From NCBI GenBank assembly GCA_021234535.1, contig CM037837.1, positions 4,628,218 through 4,692,217 of the forward strand: a DNA stretch of 64,000 bases, read 5' to 3'. Below are positions 32,340 to 42,600 of this stretch, piece by piece. Source of the DNA: Stichopus chloronotus (Eukaryota > Echinodermata > Holothuroidea > Aspidochirotida > Stichopodidae). Each line of letters starts with the position of its first letter. Within the stretch, counting starts at the first letter, position 1. The notes below the pieces were generated by a model. That model did not search any database. It was not told the origin of the DNA and saw nothing but the letters and a program-made list of their open reading frames with translations. Both the position numbers and the translations under genes were made by a program.

Positions 32340-33200
32340 TCCCCCCTCCTCCCTCCCAGAGCGGTACCAACCACCAAACGATAATCTATACATTGACAAA
32401 TCACAAAATACTTCATTTCGTGCCCTGCGCGTGATCTACCAATCACATTCTTTTACAGGAACTTTCAACACAACATTATTCATACGTACATCTGTTACAT
32501 TGCGTAATGACGTACTACGTAACACGTATCGTGTTATATCACATTTGGCGCGAAAACCGTTACGCAAGTGTAAAAGTGTAGTGGTAAACTGTACATCAGG
32601 TATACACACCATACATTATAGGCTTGGTAACATACATACAATGTTAACTCGTCACATTCTACCCTGCGCATGAACCACCAATCAGGTTCCTATGAATTAT
32701 GAAACAAGCTGTCTGTCACGCCCAGGACATTATGACATCACATTTGTAAAATGATATGCTATATTGTACCTTGTTTATGGAGAACCCTTACCACGTATTG
32801 GAATTGTAATACAGGCTGTACATAGGACGGATGACCAGTGATTGGTCAAAATTCTTCCCTACCCCCTTCCCTCAACACGTAAACTACCAATTAGATTCTT
32901 TGAAAGGAAACTACGGCACGTGCCATTTTGATGTTTTCCAATGTTATCTCGTAACATTGTGTAACTGTATGTTACGTATCGTGTGGTCTCCAATATACAT
33001 ACCATATACAACACGATGATTTTACATTGGTTGGTCAATACAAAAGTGACCAATGGTAAGTCTACCAAGTCGGCGTGACATGCGCAATAAAGATTCTCCC
33101 TATGACATGACCATACAGCTTTCTCCTTTTTAAAGACACACCCTCCCTCCCTGAATTAGTACCAATCAACGACAAGTGATGCCGTTTAGGAGCCACCATC
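32340..33200. promoter_or_regulatory. CCAAT-rich repeated region in the right arm
   Basis: A repeated phrase, ctaccaatcacattctttt (32,435), ccaccaatcaggttcc (32,677) and ctaccaattagattctttg (32,884), is followed in two cases by related blocks with cgtaacac/gttacgtatcgtgt. Many CCAAT or ATTGG words occur (also near 32,839, 33,028 and 33,161), with a CT-rich block before each repeat. It lies upstream of a TATA-bearing plus-strand gene and at the end of the minus-strand genes, so a shared promoter/enhancer is plausible. No coding sequence is supported. Confidence 0.5.
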
Positions 33201-33282
33201 ATTAACATATCGGTGACTCTTATGTGTATGAGGACTTTACGGTGGTATTGTAACCTAACTCATATGGTATACACCAACTTTT

Positions 33283-33290
33283 CTATAAAA
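33283..33290 (+). promoter_or_regulatory. TATA box of the right-arm gene
   Basis: ttctataaaagc gives a consensus TATAAAAG 41-48 bp before the ATG at 33,331, with a CA initiator-like dinucleotide between. This is the cleanest core promoter in the element. Confidence 0.6.
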
Positions 33291-33330
33291 GCAGACTTCT
33301 CCTGTCACATCTTTCATTTACGTCGTCATC

Positions 33331-33447
33331 ATGAGACAAACTAAACTTTTTGAATTTATGCCTCTCGTCATCCCTGAGACGAGAGGCTGGCGTCTTCACA
33401 AGCACAACGGTCGCCATCGTCGTCACAGTCACTACCATCATCATTAC

Positions 33448-33506
<59 letters not shown>

Positions 33507-33676
33507 CACCGGTCTCAGCTGACACAGCCATTCACCCTTTATGGGTGGATGACACAAGAAAATTTCGAATTACTCGAAAATTTCATGAGAGAAGCGTCGG
33601 AGGCCCCAACAACACCACCAACCGTGACTGTCTTGGGTCATGGTAGTCGGATCTCCGATGTTTTCATCTTCACTTC
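33331..33676 (+). pseudogene. Right-arm small gene with PIP-box-like start and CAT expansion
   Basis: Downstream of the TATA box, ATG opens MRQTKLFEFMPLVIPETRGW, where QTKLFEFM resembles a PCNA-interacting (PIP) box, QxxLxxFF, with Met as last residue. A (CAT)n run encodes a His tract. Just after it the frame that looks protein-like is a different one: LTQPFTLYGWMTQENFELL and a Pro/Thr stretch up to a TGA at about 33,676. An expansion or contraction of the repeat has probably put the two halves out of frame. Function unknown. It is the only convincing plus-strand gene of the Polinton. Confidence 0.5.
33434..33506. repeat. (CAT)n microsatellite inside the right-arm gene
   Basis: More than 20 CAT/ATC units with few interruptions. 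Read on the plus strand they give poly-His or poly-Ile, on the minus strand poly-Met; only the His reading is in frame with the TATA-driven ATG. Confidence 0.9.
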
Positions 33677-33719
33677 GTGAAGCCCTCCCGTGGACGATCA
33701 ACGATCTATTCAACGGCTC

Positions 33720-33815
33720 TTTTCAGTGCCATCAAATCCTCCAGAAAGAGCAGGCCTCGTCTATCGTTTAAAACATTCATGTGTTTCTGTCATTTTCTTT
33801 TTCATTTTATTTTGT
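33720..33815 (+). repeat. Third, inverted copy of the shared 3' exon
   Basis: ctcttttcag followed by tccagaaagagcaggcctcg and tttaaaacat matches, in opposite orientation, the acceptor and last-exon segments at 31,795-31,895, and more weakly 31,255-31,345. Its position directly after the right-arm gene suggests it is that gene's last exon. The same 3' end would then be shared by three small genes. Confidence 0.55.
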
Positions 33816-34016
33816 TTTTCTCATATTTAGTTTGTACGTACCAGGTATGTTCACCTACACTTTAAGCTGTCTCTCTCGTACATATCCCTTTCTAGTCTAC
33901 ATATTAACTTATTGTCGACCTCTAAACCATCCTCAGTTATTTTTAGGTTTAAATCAATAGTCTATTCATTTACGCTACACAGACGGACGGTTCTTCTATT
34001 GAAGGTAGTGAATAAC

Positions 34017-34113
34017 CCATCCATGAGCGACGATCAATAGTCTCGGTACCTATGATCTTCATTTTACCGCTATTGTATGTTTCCCGCCTCATCATTCCCT
34101 ACGTAGACTATCG

Positions 34114-34124
<11 letters not shown>
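34017..34124 (-). repeat. Polinton right terminal inverted repeat
   Basis: The reverse complement of this segment matches 18,583-18,690: conserved AGT terminus at 34,109, then a shared tract through gcgggaaac, taaaatgaagat and accgagactattg to catggatg. The outer side merges into the (TA)n tract. Confidence 0.9.

Positions 34125-34201
<77 letters not shown>
34117..34201. repeat. (TA)n microsatellite at the Polinton right end
   Basis: About 40 TA units with one interruption. A shorter TA/TG tract sits at the left end (18,559-18,588), also directly outside the conserved AGT, so either the element's ends carry TA repeats or it inserted in one. Confidence 0.9.
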
Positions 34202-35032
34202 TGTTATACTTAACTACTATCGGGCAAGATGGACAGTGTTATTGGAAAACAGACGTAAATGCAGATTTCACAGGGAGAATAAGGGTTCCTCTTTATGACT
34301 GATCAGATGTGAGTGTCCGTCGCCGGGTGATGTGCATGTCCACGCAGAGGCTTCAAATTCGAGGGTATGAGGTTTCTGGGTCGTCCAATGAGACCACACC
34401 CAATAATTGTGACTTTCGTAGATGTTAAACACAAAGTCAAAGAAATTATACACCCGCACTGTGCTGAATTTACGTTGGTTTACTCTTTGCATGTATGTAA
34501 CAGTAGATTCAGAAAGAATACTAAATGAAGAGAAACATTTCATATCAACGATAAGGCAACAGAGACTTCCTCCTTGTATATTTCCTCTCAATCTTCATCC
34601 ACATCCTTTTGATTATCAGTGAAACATTTAGTGAAAGACATTGACGTGGTTTCATCAACCATTAGGTCACGGATTACTTATGCTACTTTTTCAAGCACAT
34701 ACATCCCGAACAACAGCAAAACGTTTGAGGTATATGTCAACCTACCTCTTACATGAAGTAATTACAATATTAATTTAAATCTACGTATTTACTTCAAAAT
34801 TTGTAAATCTTCTCAAGCAAAAATATTAAGTATTTATGAAGTCTCATGTTCAGATATGTTAATACTTTGATACAAAAACATTATAGGACGTTATAGGAAC
34901 ATCAAGTTAAAAAATACATGATTTACAGAAATGAGGCACGTAATTACTATTTTTTCGTTTAAACTAACCATCGTACGACTTTCTACGCCGTTCTTTACTT
35001 TCCATTCAATTTTTGTGTGTATTACATTGCTG

Positions 35033-36807
35033 TTAGTGTAATGTTTCCTTTTCATTCTTCAATATGGTACAGATTCTTACATCTACCCTTCCAGATTGGA
35101 TATCTTCCTGGGCAACTGGTGCAGTTTTCATACATTCACTAGGACAAAATGACCCATCCCAAGCTTGAATATCTTTTCGATTGCTCACTGCCAATTGACT
35201 AGAAGTTGAGCACATTAAATTTGGCGTCCTCTTAATGTGATAGGGCATGAGCCATTTTGGACAATCGTGGCAAATTGTGATCTCTCTTGTTGAATTTTTA
35301 TCTTCCTGGTCGCATTTTTCCAAGAGACTTAGCCAGACATCCTTCCCATTAGGTGCTAATGCTTTGCCCAACAGTATCTGAGCTACCATTTCTGTTGGAT
35401 TTCCACACACATGCATTTCTCCGTTACCCTCATTACAATACTTATGCCAATGAAGGGACGCCATAGCCGAAGGGAATTTTTCAGTGTCGTGTCTCCATGG
35501 AGTAGCTAATGTGAAGCCATCCAAAGCTAGAAATCGGTTATCAAAAGTCACAAACTTCTTGGCTTCGTTTATATCCGCCTGTCTCCCCCTGAAGGTGTAT
35601 ACAGAACCTTCCTGAGATTTGAAACCGTTCATCGCGTAGAGATGTCCCCTCCAAGATGACGGAATAACTTTTGATAAAAGTTTAAGCTGATGAGAATATT
35701 TGACAATCAACAAAATAACGTCTGGACGAAAGTAATCTTTGAACAACGTCTCTTGAAAAAATCCGATAGCGTCACCAAAGAAGTCGTTGTTAGAGCTTAC
35801 TTTTTTTTCGTTATGCCAAGTTATGTTAACGTAATTTTTGTCTTTTACTTTCTCCATACTTGCTGATTCTACACGGAAATCTTGATAAATGAATCTCAAG
35901 TTGCCTAAACGTACCTCCATAAACCCCCAGCATTTCCAAACCACTGATGATTTGATATGCACTTTCTCCTTCTTCTTGAGCAAAATATCGACTAAAGATA
36001 AGAACACACCTCTCTCTGTGGATCTTCCAAGGACAAATATAGTTTTCAATGTCGGCGATGCTGCTGCCAGTTCCAAGTCTCGTCTCGTAAATATATCGAT
36101 ACTGCATCGATTAGGTTGCAGCACCCAACCACTCCTTAGGGTTCCCCGTTTCTCCCCGGCAAGGTCCCGTGTTACCCAGTTGCCCTCCGACCAAGCTAGA
36201 TCAGTCTGAGGGAGGGTTTGACAGGATGGCAGTTGATCAGCCATTTTCCTCCTATTTTCGTCGCTAATCGCTTGTCCGTCTACGACAAGTTTGTATGGAC
36301 TCCCTGGGAGTTGATTTTGGAGCTTTCGAGATATCATCTCAACATATAAATCGTATAGACCAGGAAGAGTAGGTGAATAAGTGAAGTTTACCTCTAGAGA
36401 CGTTAAATTCAACTCAGATGGGGTTGCGTGGAAGATATGTTTATCACCGACGGCTAAGACACTGAAGAAGTATTTACTGTAAAGTCCTTTTTGCTTCGAC
36501 TTGTGAACCTTAATAGTGATTTGGGCAGGTTTTCCAACCGTCGCATGCCTCAAGCCGTCTCCAAATACAGAGAAGTGTTTGTTTGTAATATTCGTATTTT
36601 TATTCACTTGGATACCCCTCATTATGGGACCAACATCTGATGGCGACTGGCACTTGGTTGTTGATGAAATGCTTTTCAAAGAAGAGGGGGAGTGTTTTTC
36701 ATCATGCAAACAAGATGAGCATAAGATAGAGAGGCCATCAGAAAAACTGTTATCCATTAGGTCAGAATGTTCTCTATTGGATTCTATACTGTGATAATGG
36801 GCATAAG
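35033..36807 (-). CDS. Filamin-Ig and NXPE/PC-esterase-like membrane protein, main exon
   Basis: Second exon of a two-exon gene, preceded by a strong acceptor (T-rich tract, ctgccttttcag). With exon 1 it gives 655 residues in one frame. After a linker of about 75 residues comes a filamin-type Ig domain (about 142-250: FSVFGDGLRHATVGKPAQIT; YSPTLPGLYDLYVE; LPGSPYKL). A PC-esterase/NXPE-like domain follows (about 265-570): SGWVLQPNRCSIDIFTRRDL, KTIFVLGRSTERGVFLSL, WKCWGFMEVRLGNLRFIY and TLATPWRHD then LHWHKYCNE. The usual GDS of this esterase superfamily reads GRS. The tail is Cys-rich. The likely role is a Golgi or secreted glycan-modifying protein, as inferred for relatives; the changed motif leaves activity uncertain. 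Several N-glycosylation sequons are present. Confidence 0.7.
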
Positions 36808-39212
36808 CTGAAAAGGCAGAAGGAAAAAAAAAGCCCGTCATTGAAGTTTTACGAAATGTACACAAATTACAATCATTCGTCTTAGGCTTAAACAGAAAGG
36901 ATTTGATACCTATAACTCTGTTGTATCAAGAAATTTGTAAAAGTTTGTAAGTCACTGAGAACATAGTAACATATTGTAAATAAGAACATTTAGTCAGTCA
37001 TTAAGGAAACTGAACAAATCTTTTGATAATTTTTGAAACCTCTTTAAGTCAAGCGCTTCCACTCCAATAGAAATTGATGTAGGCTGCCATTGTATTACTC
37101 AGCAAACTCGCTAACTCCTTAACCTTCGGTGATGCATCTTTTATTATGGTGTTGGAAGTTGGTAAGATTAGCCTTCCAATCACCGCAGATTTTCAGAAAT
37201 ATTACCATAGTAAAGAGTGAATGCACAAAATGTGTTTGAAATTTGATGTTATAGTATACTCGAGAGATCGAGGTTTTCTTTGTCTCAGGAAGAATCGATT
37301 TTTCCTTATCCTCGACATCGAGTGATTTTCGAACGTTCCTTGTCCTAAAAAGAACTACGATTCATTTTGATGTACGAGCTATTGCAAACATATTGACTTG
37401 ATTTTTCGGTAACATTTCATTTGTGTTTTTTCTTTTTTTTCAAAATTTGCACCATTAAAAGATATGCAAATCTACACATATCAAAATATAACAAATTCCA
37501 AAGAGACGCAGCAGGAGACCAATAATTGTGAAAGAGCCCGGCGTCCGAAAACAGGATTTACAGTATAACAAAAGAGACAAAATTTACAAAAAGAAGTGGA
37601 GTGTAAGCAAAGAAACAAACCCCCCCAAAACAAAACAAGAAAGTCAACTATGTCAATATATCAGAAGGAGTTGGAGAGATTTTTTAAACGATTTCAAAGA
37701 GTTAACAAGGTGGAATAGCAAGTGGAGGGAAACTTCAAATAGTGGGCATAGTACAGTACATATTTGTTTGTCGTACGATTAAATAATGGGGCCCGAAAAA
37801 AATCATGCTTCGTGTAAGGTGAATGTGTCTCATGTTGAAAGTGAAACATGGATCTGTTACACCATAAGTACATAATTACTAGTTTGACGGCGATGAATAG
37901 CAAAAGCTCGGAGACGGTCCAATTTAGTGAACAAATCACAGGTGGTCTAATGATGGTAATAAACTAAAAGATAAAGAGCTCTTTTCTGAAGGACGCAGAG
38001 GGGATAAATTTTGACTTGAAAGGTATGTTAAATTAAAAGTCACAGCCCAAGATCAACGAACATCTTTCATAAAGTACGACTGGAACCATTACTATCATTT
38101 TTAGTGAAATTTGGTTTCTAGAATAAACAACTCCAAAAATGTCTCTATAAATGATCAAAAAAGAAAGAAAAAAAAAAAGAAGGCCTTTAGAGATCGAGAC
38201 CTGTTTGCCGAAAATAAGACTGTACCCATTTTTATTTTGAATTTTCAAAACATTATACTTTAGCAATCATGTCTTAACCACCTATACTTTTTATAAAACA
38301 GATCTACCATTAAAAAGAATTATTCGTTGTATTTCGAAGACTCGAAACGAAACTTTACAAATTATAATGTGGTATATGTTTTAACAGTTCTTTTCTAGTA
38401 TTTCTAAATAGACGAGATAACTCCAAACGACAACATCGTCTCTACATATACGTGTAATGTGATTGCTAGTCATCTGTGTGACATTGTACACATCTGTCTT
38501 TCTGTTCAAGTGGGAGTTTGTACTAAAGCGACTGCATGGACACTTGGCTTTATCTTTACAGTAATAACTCCAAATCTTTTCTAAGCGTTGCTAATAACTC
38601 ATTTATTGTACAATGGTGTATAGTAATCGAGGAAATGTTTCTTGTATCAACACTAGAAATATATGTGTAACGTCGGTCTCATGCAGCTGGACCTTCGACT
38701 TGAGCAATCTACATAACAATAGACGTTTATGATATCTATTGATGATTGATTGATTGATTTATGATATCTATTAGATGTTACACATTTATGTAACATCTAC
38801 ATGCGAACAGTTGGAAATAAACATAACTAAGAGTCAGAACAAGATTTGGTTGTCACTGTGTTAACTAATGTAGGACAAGAACAAGTTACTTTAAGCCGGC
38901 GACTAAGCATTACTGGCTCATATCTACACAAGACTGGAGGAATTGGACTGTGGGTTATGCATTGCAACTTCACGTCAGGTGACCACCAACTCAACAATTT
39001 TAGATTTTCACACGTTCAGTTCAGATGGGAAAACCTTATATTACTCTTGGACGAAAAACCCATCTCATTGTGATCCCACCTGGGAATCGAACAGCCAATC
39101 TCCCGGTTGTTACGCTCCCTCGGTTGCTTCAAATGCCACCACTGACCTTTCTTCACTTTTAAGCCACAGCACCGGTGTAAACATTCTCATTTAGGTATGT
39201 TGAGTAGCTTAC
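36808..39212. other. Intron of the NXPE-like gene
   Basis: AT-rich intron with a gtaagc donor and cag acceptor on the minus strand. It shows no gene and shares blocks with the corresponding region of the right duplicate (50,330-52,183). Confidence 0.6.
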
Positions 39213-39405
39213 CTGGCAACATTTCTCCCAAGTAATTGTTAGCTTCTGCATTTAATTTCGACCTCTGTTGTACACCTACAGACTGCAAATCACGCACAAC
39301 GAATGGCATCGTCCAAATGAGAACGCAACACAATATTACCGTTAGAGAAAGGAAACTCTTGCAAGATAGTGCAAATTTATTGCACTTAACATTTCTAGCC
39401 ATCAT
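39213..39405 (-). CDS. NXPE-like gene, first exon (signal anchor)
   Basis: ATG at 39,405 starts MMARNVKCNKFALSCK, a basic N-terminus, followed by the hydrophobic stretch FLSLTVILCCVLIWTMPFVV. This is the pattern of a type II signal anchor. The exon ends GEMLPG at a consensus donor (gtaagc) in phase 1, which matches the phase of the main exon at 36,807. Length 193 bp. The paralogous exon at 52,184-52,370 has the same layout, supporting both as genuine. Confidence 0.72.
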
Positions 39406-39655
39406 CCGTAAATCCTTTCACCATCCCTGTGAGTATAAATTACTTTTTTCTTCTCAGTGTCAGATTTAATTAGCAGTGTATTGCAGTTCAAAACTGTTCA
39501 CTGTCCATATCTGTCCGTGCCTTAGTTACTGAAAAGGTTTCCTGTAATGACGGTACGGTACACCGTTACGCAGAACTATTGCTATTACTGTTACATTAAG
39601 TGAAGTGCAACAGCACCCTCTTTTGGTATAGAGCCACTGAAACAATTTTCAAGGC

Positions 39656-42600
39656 TGAAATATAGGTAGCTTTACTTAACATACTTTTGTGTGTATTTTT
39701 TTTTGTTCTACAGATGATCGATAAATACGCATACATTGCCGTAGTGACCGAGGAGGCAGAGGATGGCATGCATGATCGCAGTTGGCATATCGACGATAGT
39801 GAGATAGCCTGAAATACTTCATGAAATTTCTGACACTTCAGTCTAATACATTTTTTTGTGGATAACTGAATAGGAACTATAGAAACAGGCCTGCATATGA
39901 ATTCTCAAGAGATTCGACCAGCGTCTCCTTCCTTAAAGGTCGTCAGAGTTTTTCTTTATTGTTGAATCAAAATGTGCATAAGCTAGGGGTCCTACGTAAA
40001 GAATCCCAACAATGTCCGACAAGAAATTAAAGACCAGTAAAGGACTTAAACACCTGCGACAAGAACCGCAAAGGAAATAAAGTGGGTCACAGCCTGTCCA
40101 GGGATCATTCATACCGGCTTATGACAAAAGACTTTTTATATTTAAGTCCTGTAATTTGAGTTTTCACAAGCAGATATTACGTAAAAGTGGTCATGACCAT
40201 GGTAAAATGTTATCGTTGTCGTTGAATATCATTGCATTTTTTGCTTGACGATCAGCAAATGCGTAAACGTTCTTACTGTCTGTGAACTTTCAAAACTCGT
40301 TATTTTTGAACCAGGAACCCATTGCGAAGTAATTTAAAATGGGAATAATGAAACAAGTAATAAAATAAAATCATTCACAACTCTAATAATCAAGTAGAAG
40401 TGTTCTTAACAAATTTTGAAGGGACTGTACTGAGGAGGGGACACTGAGGAGAAGGTTGGGGGGGGGGTGGGCTTGGATCCGCGCCAGTGGCATGCCTGCG
40501 TGCCCGCCACCTGCTTGGGAGGCCAACTCGAATACATGCCACACCAACCCTTAACAAAGTTCCCACTCCTCTCCTGCCCCAAACGTAATTATGGGTGAAG
40601 TAAATTGAAACTCATATTAGTTATATCTCCACGTACCACAAGATCTTAGAAATGTTTAGGCAATTTCAAAAAGCATTTCCTGTTAACATTTTCATTTTGA
40701 GATAGCATGTATTTTTAGTATTAAAGTATTACATTTTAGGTTTCCTCATTACAATATGAATATCGAAGAGAGGGTGCAGGTACTTAAGATGTCACTGTGT
40801 GATTAAATGCGTGAAAAGTTCTCTTGTACTAACCCAATTGTAGTGGCACCGATGGTGAGGAAACTGCTTTCATTTAAGCCAAAGCCTAAAATAAATAGCA
40901 TATGACTAAAGTGGTCTAAGTAGCTGAAAAATACACTTCGTTTTTCTACAGCAGAAAATTTCACGGAGAGGTGGGTAGGAGGGAGCGACTTGGGGTGGGG
41001 GGGGGGGGTGGATCTTGTGGAGGGAAAATGGGAAGGAGCTTACAATTTGGTCAAGGCTGACTCTACATCTAGCCTCACCCAGAAGCTGCACCATTGATTG
41101 AGCACCACAGTTTGGCGTCCATTTGAACAGTTGTGAAAAGCATTACCGATGATAACCCGGATCCAGAATGGTCCTCTGCAATGGAAAGTGCAGAAAAAAA
41201 AAAGAATGAAAAGAATACGAGATGCACGAGGCTCGGCTAACTAATTTCTCTTTTATGTCTCTGAGTGAGTCTCCTCGTACACATTTTTCTCCTCGGACAC
41301 ACTTTGTTCACTCATCCTCTTCATTTTGGAGTTCATGAAGTAAATAGCACGCCAATCCATCTTTCTGCAGAGATGCAACTTTATTAAATGGTAATGCAGA
41401 TGAAATGGTCATAGATCATGAATCGATGGTATCATTCTAGGGGGGGGGGGATGGGGTTAGACATGGGGGAATCGACACACCGATGTCATTCATTGGTTGT
41501 ATTGGGAAATTGATGTCTGGTAGCGGGCTAGGGGAATTACTAAGTGTGGCACTCAAGGAGGTTATTCCCATACTCAATCGGAGGACTTGGCCTAAGCAGT
41601 GAGAGTGTCGCACACGGTGATATCTCTCCTACCAAAACCGTCCTCTGGGTTTGGAAAACAACCATAAATGCAATCGAAGCAGAGCTGGTGAGATTTGGGA
41701 AGTCACTTATAGAAGTGACATCATGAAAAATTGGAAAACAGAAAAGTCCTTCCAGTACTTGTGAGAGGCTGACAAAACCAACCGAGATCTACAGTTGATT
41801 AGGGAAGAGTATGTGAATGGTCGTGTAAAAGCAAACGAGAAATTCATCAACTAATTCCTGAACCTATTTCAGCTGAGATGTCCTGTACATATTCGTATCG
41901 ATTGTCACACACTGTATAGTGACACATTTGGGCATTATTCATGTGAATGTTATTATGTTAACGTAGTGATATATACTTAAAGCTTGGCTGGCCCATAGCT
42001 GGTGTTTAAGGAAGTAGTCAACTAGAAGACTAGTTGCTCCACGCTGGCAACTGAGAGAAATTACAAAGATGACATCTCCTTTTCACATTGCAAAGGCATC
42101 TCAGCAAAAGGGCGAGAGTATGGCAAGAATGAAATATAGTATGGCAAGAATAAAATATGCCCTGTATGCTCCACATTGCAATGTTTTATCAGTGCCTGTT
42201 AGTGGTTCACTTATTGTGTCTTTAGTAAACGGAATTATCATGTGTCCACAATCCACATCAAGTATATACAAAGTCATCCTTACCTACTCTATGCTGGAAA
42301 TTCTCACGTTCCTCAAATGCAGCAAACGTTATGGTATGAACCTGCTTAAGCTTGCACAGCGTTGTTGCAAGTTTGACGATGAACTCTATAAATAGCAGTG
42401 TATATGCTGTTTTCGGGTGAAGATTTCTTTAACGTTCTTAAAAAACAAGACATCTGTTTGTTTGTGCATCTTTCACAGTTCCACTATGGTGTAAGAGTAT
42501 AAAGTTTTTTTTTTTTACTACAAATTCGTTCCTTGTATAGATAATGGAACACATCAAATCGGCGCATCCTCTTTTTCTGCAGTTTCTTCTAAATTCAGCC

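Larger units (their letters stand above)
18583..34124 (-). mobile_element. Polinton/Maverick element (15.5 kb), decayed
   Basis: Matching inverted repeats bound a 15.5-kb segment coding for the diagnostic Polinton set: protein-primed family B polymerase, chromodomain retroviral-like integrase, adenovirus-type cysteine protease, FtsK/HerA-type packaging ATPase, double-jelly-roll major capsid protein, penton remnant and pVI-like minor capsid protein. Nearly all genes run on the minus strand with spacings of a few bases, as in a viral genome. Every core gene carries at least one stop, frame change or deletion, so the copy is not autonomous. AGT starts the conserved part of each end (18,598 and 34,109), as in known Polintons, although similarity runs about 15 bp further out into TA/TG repeats. 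The expected 6-bp target duplication could not be identified. Confidence 0.93.
34400..39655. repeat. Segmental duplication, left copy
   Basis: Homologous in order with 45,680-52,605: the 3' flank (words taaacacaaagtca, cagaaagaatact, gtgaaagacat), the whole gene, the intron (ggtaagattagccttccaat, gtacgagcta, catattgacttga) and the first exon with its upstream flank. This copy keeps the intact gene. Confidence 0.9.

Noticed and set aside
33283..33531. Minus-strand frame with a run of Met residues
   Set aside because: It is the antisense reading of the (CAT)n microsatellite.
34205..34320. Continuation of the Penelope-like element right of the Polinton
   Set aside because: Translations do not show the expected end of a GIY-YIG protein, so interruption of the element cannot be claimed.
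41544..41726. 60-codon open frame with plausible composition
   Set aside because: Might be a fragment of an old element, but no family could be recognised.
42069..42395. 108-codon plus-strand open frame
   Set aside because: No recognisable domain, splice context or promoter; consistent with chance.
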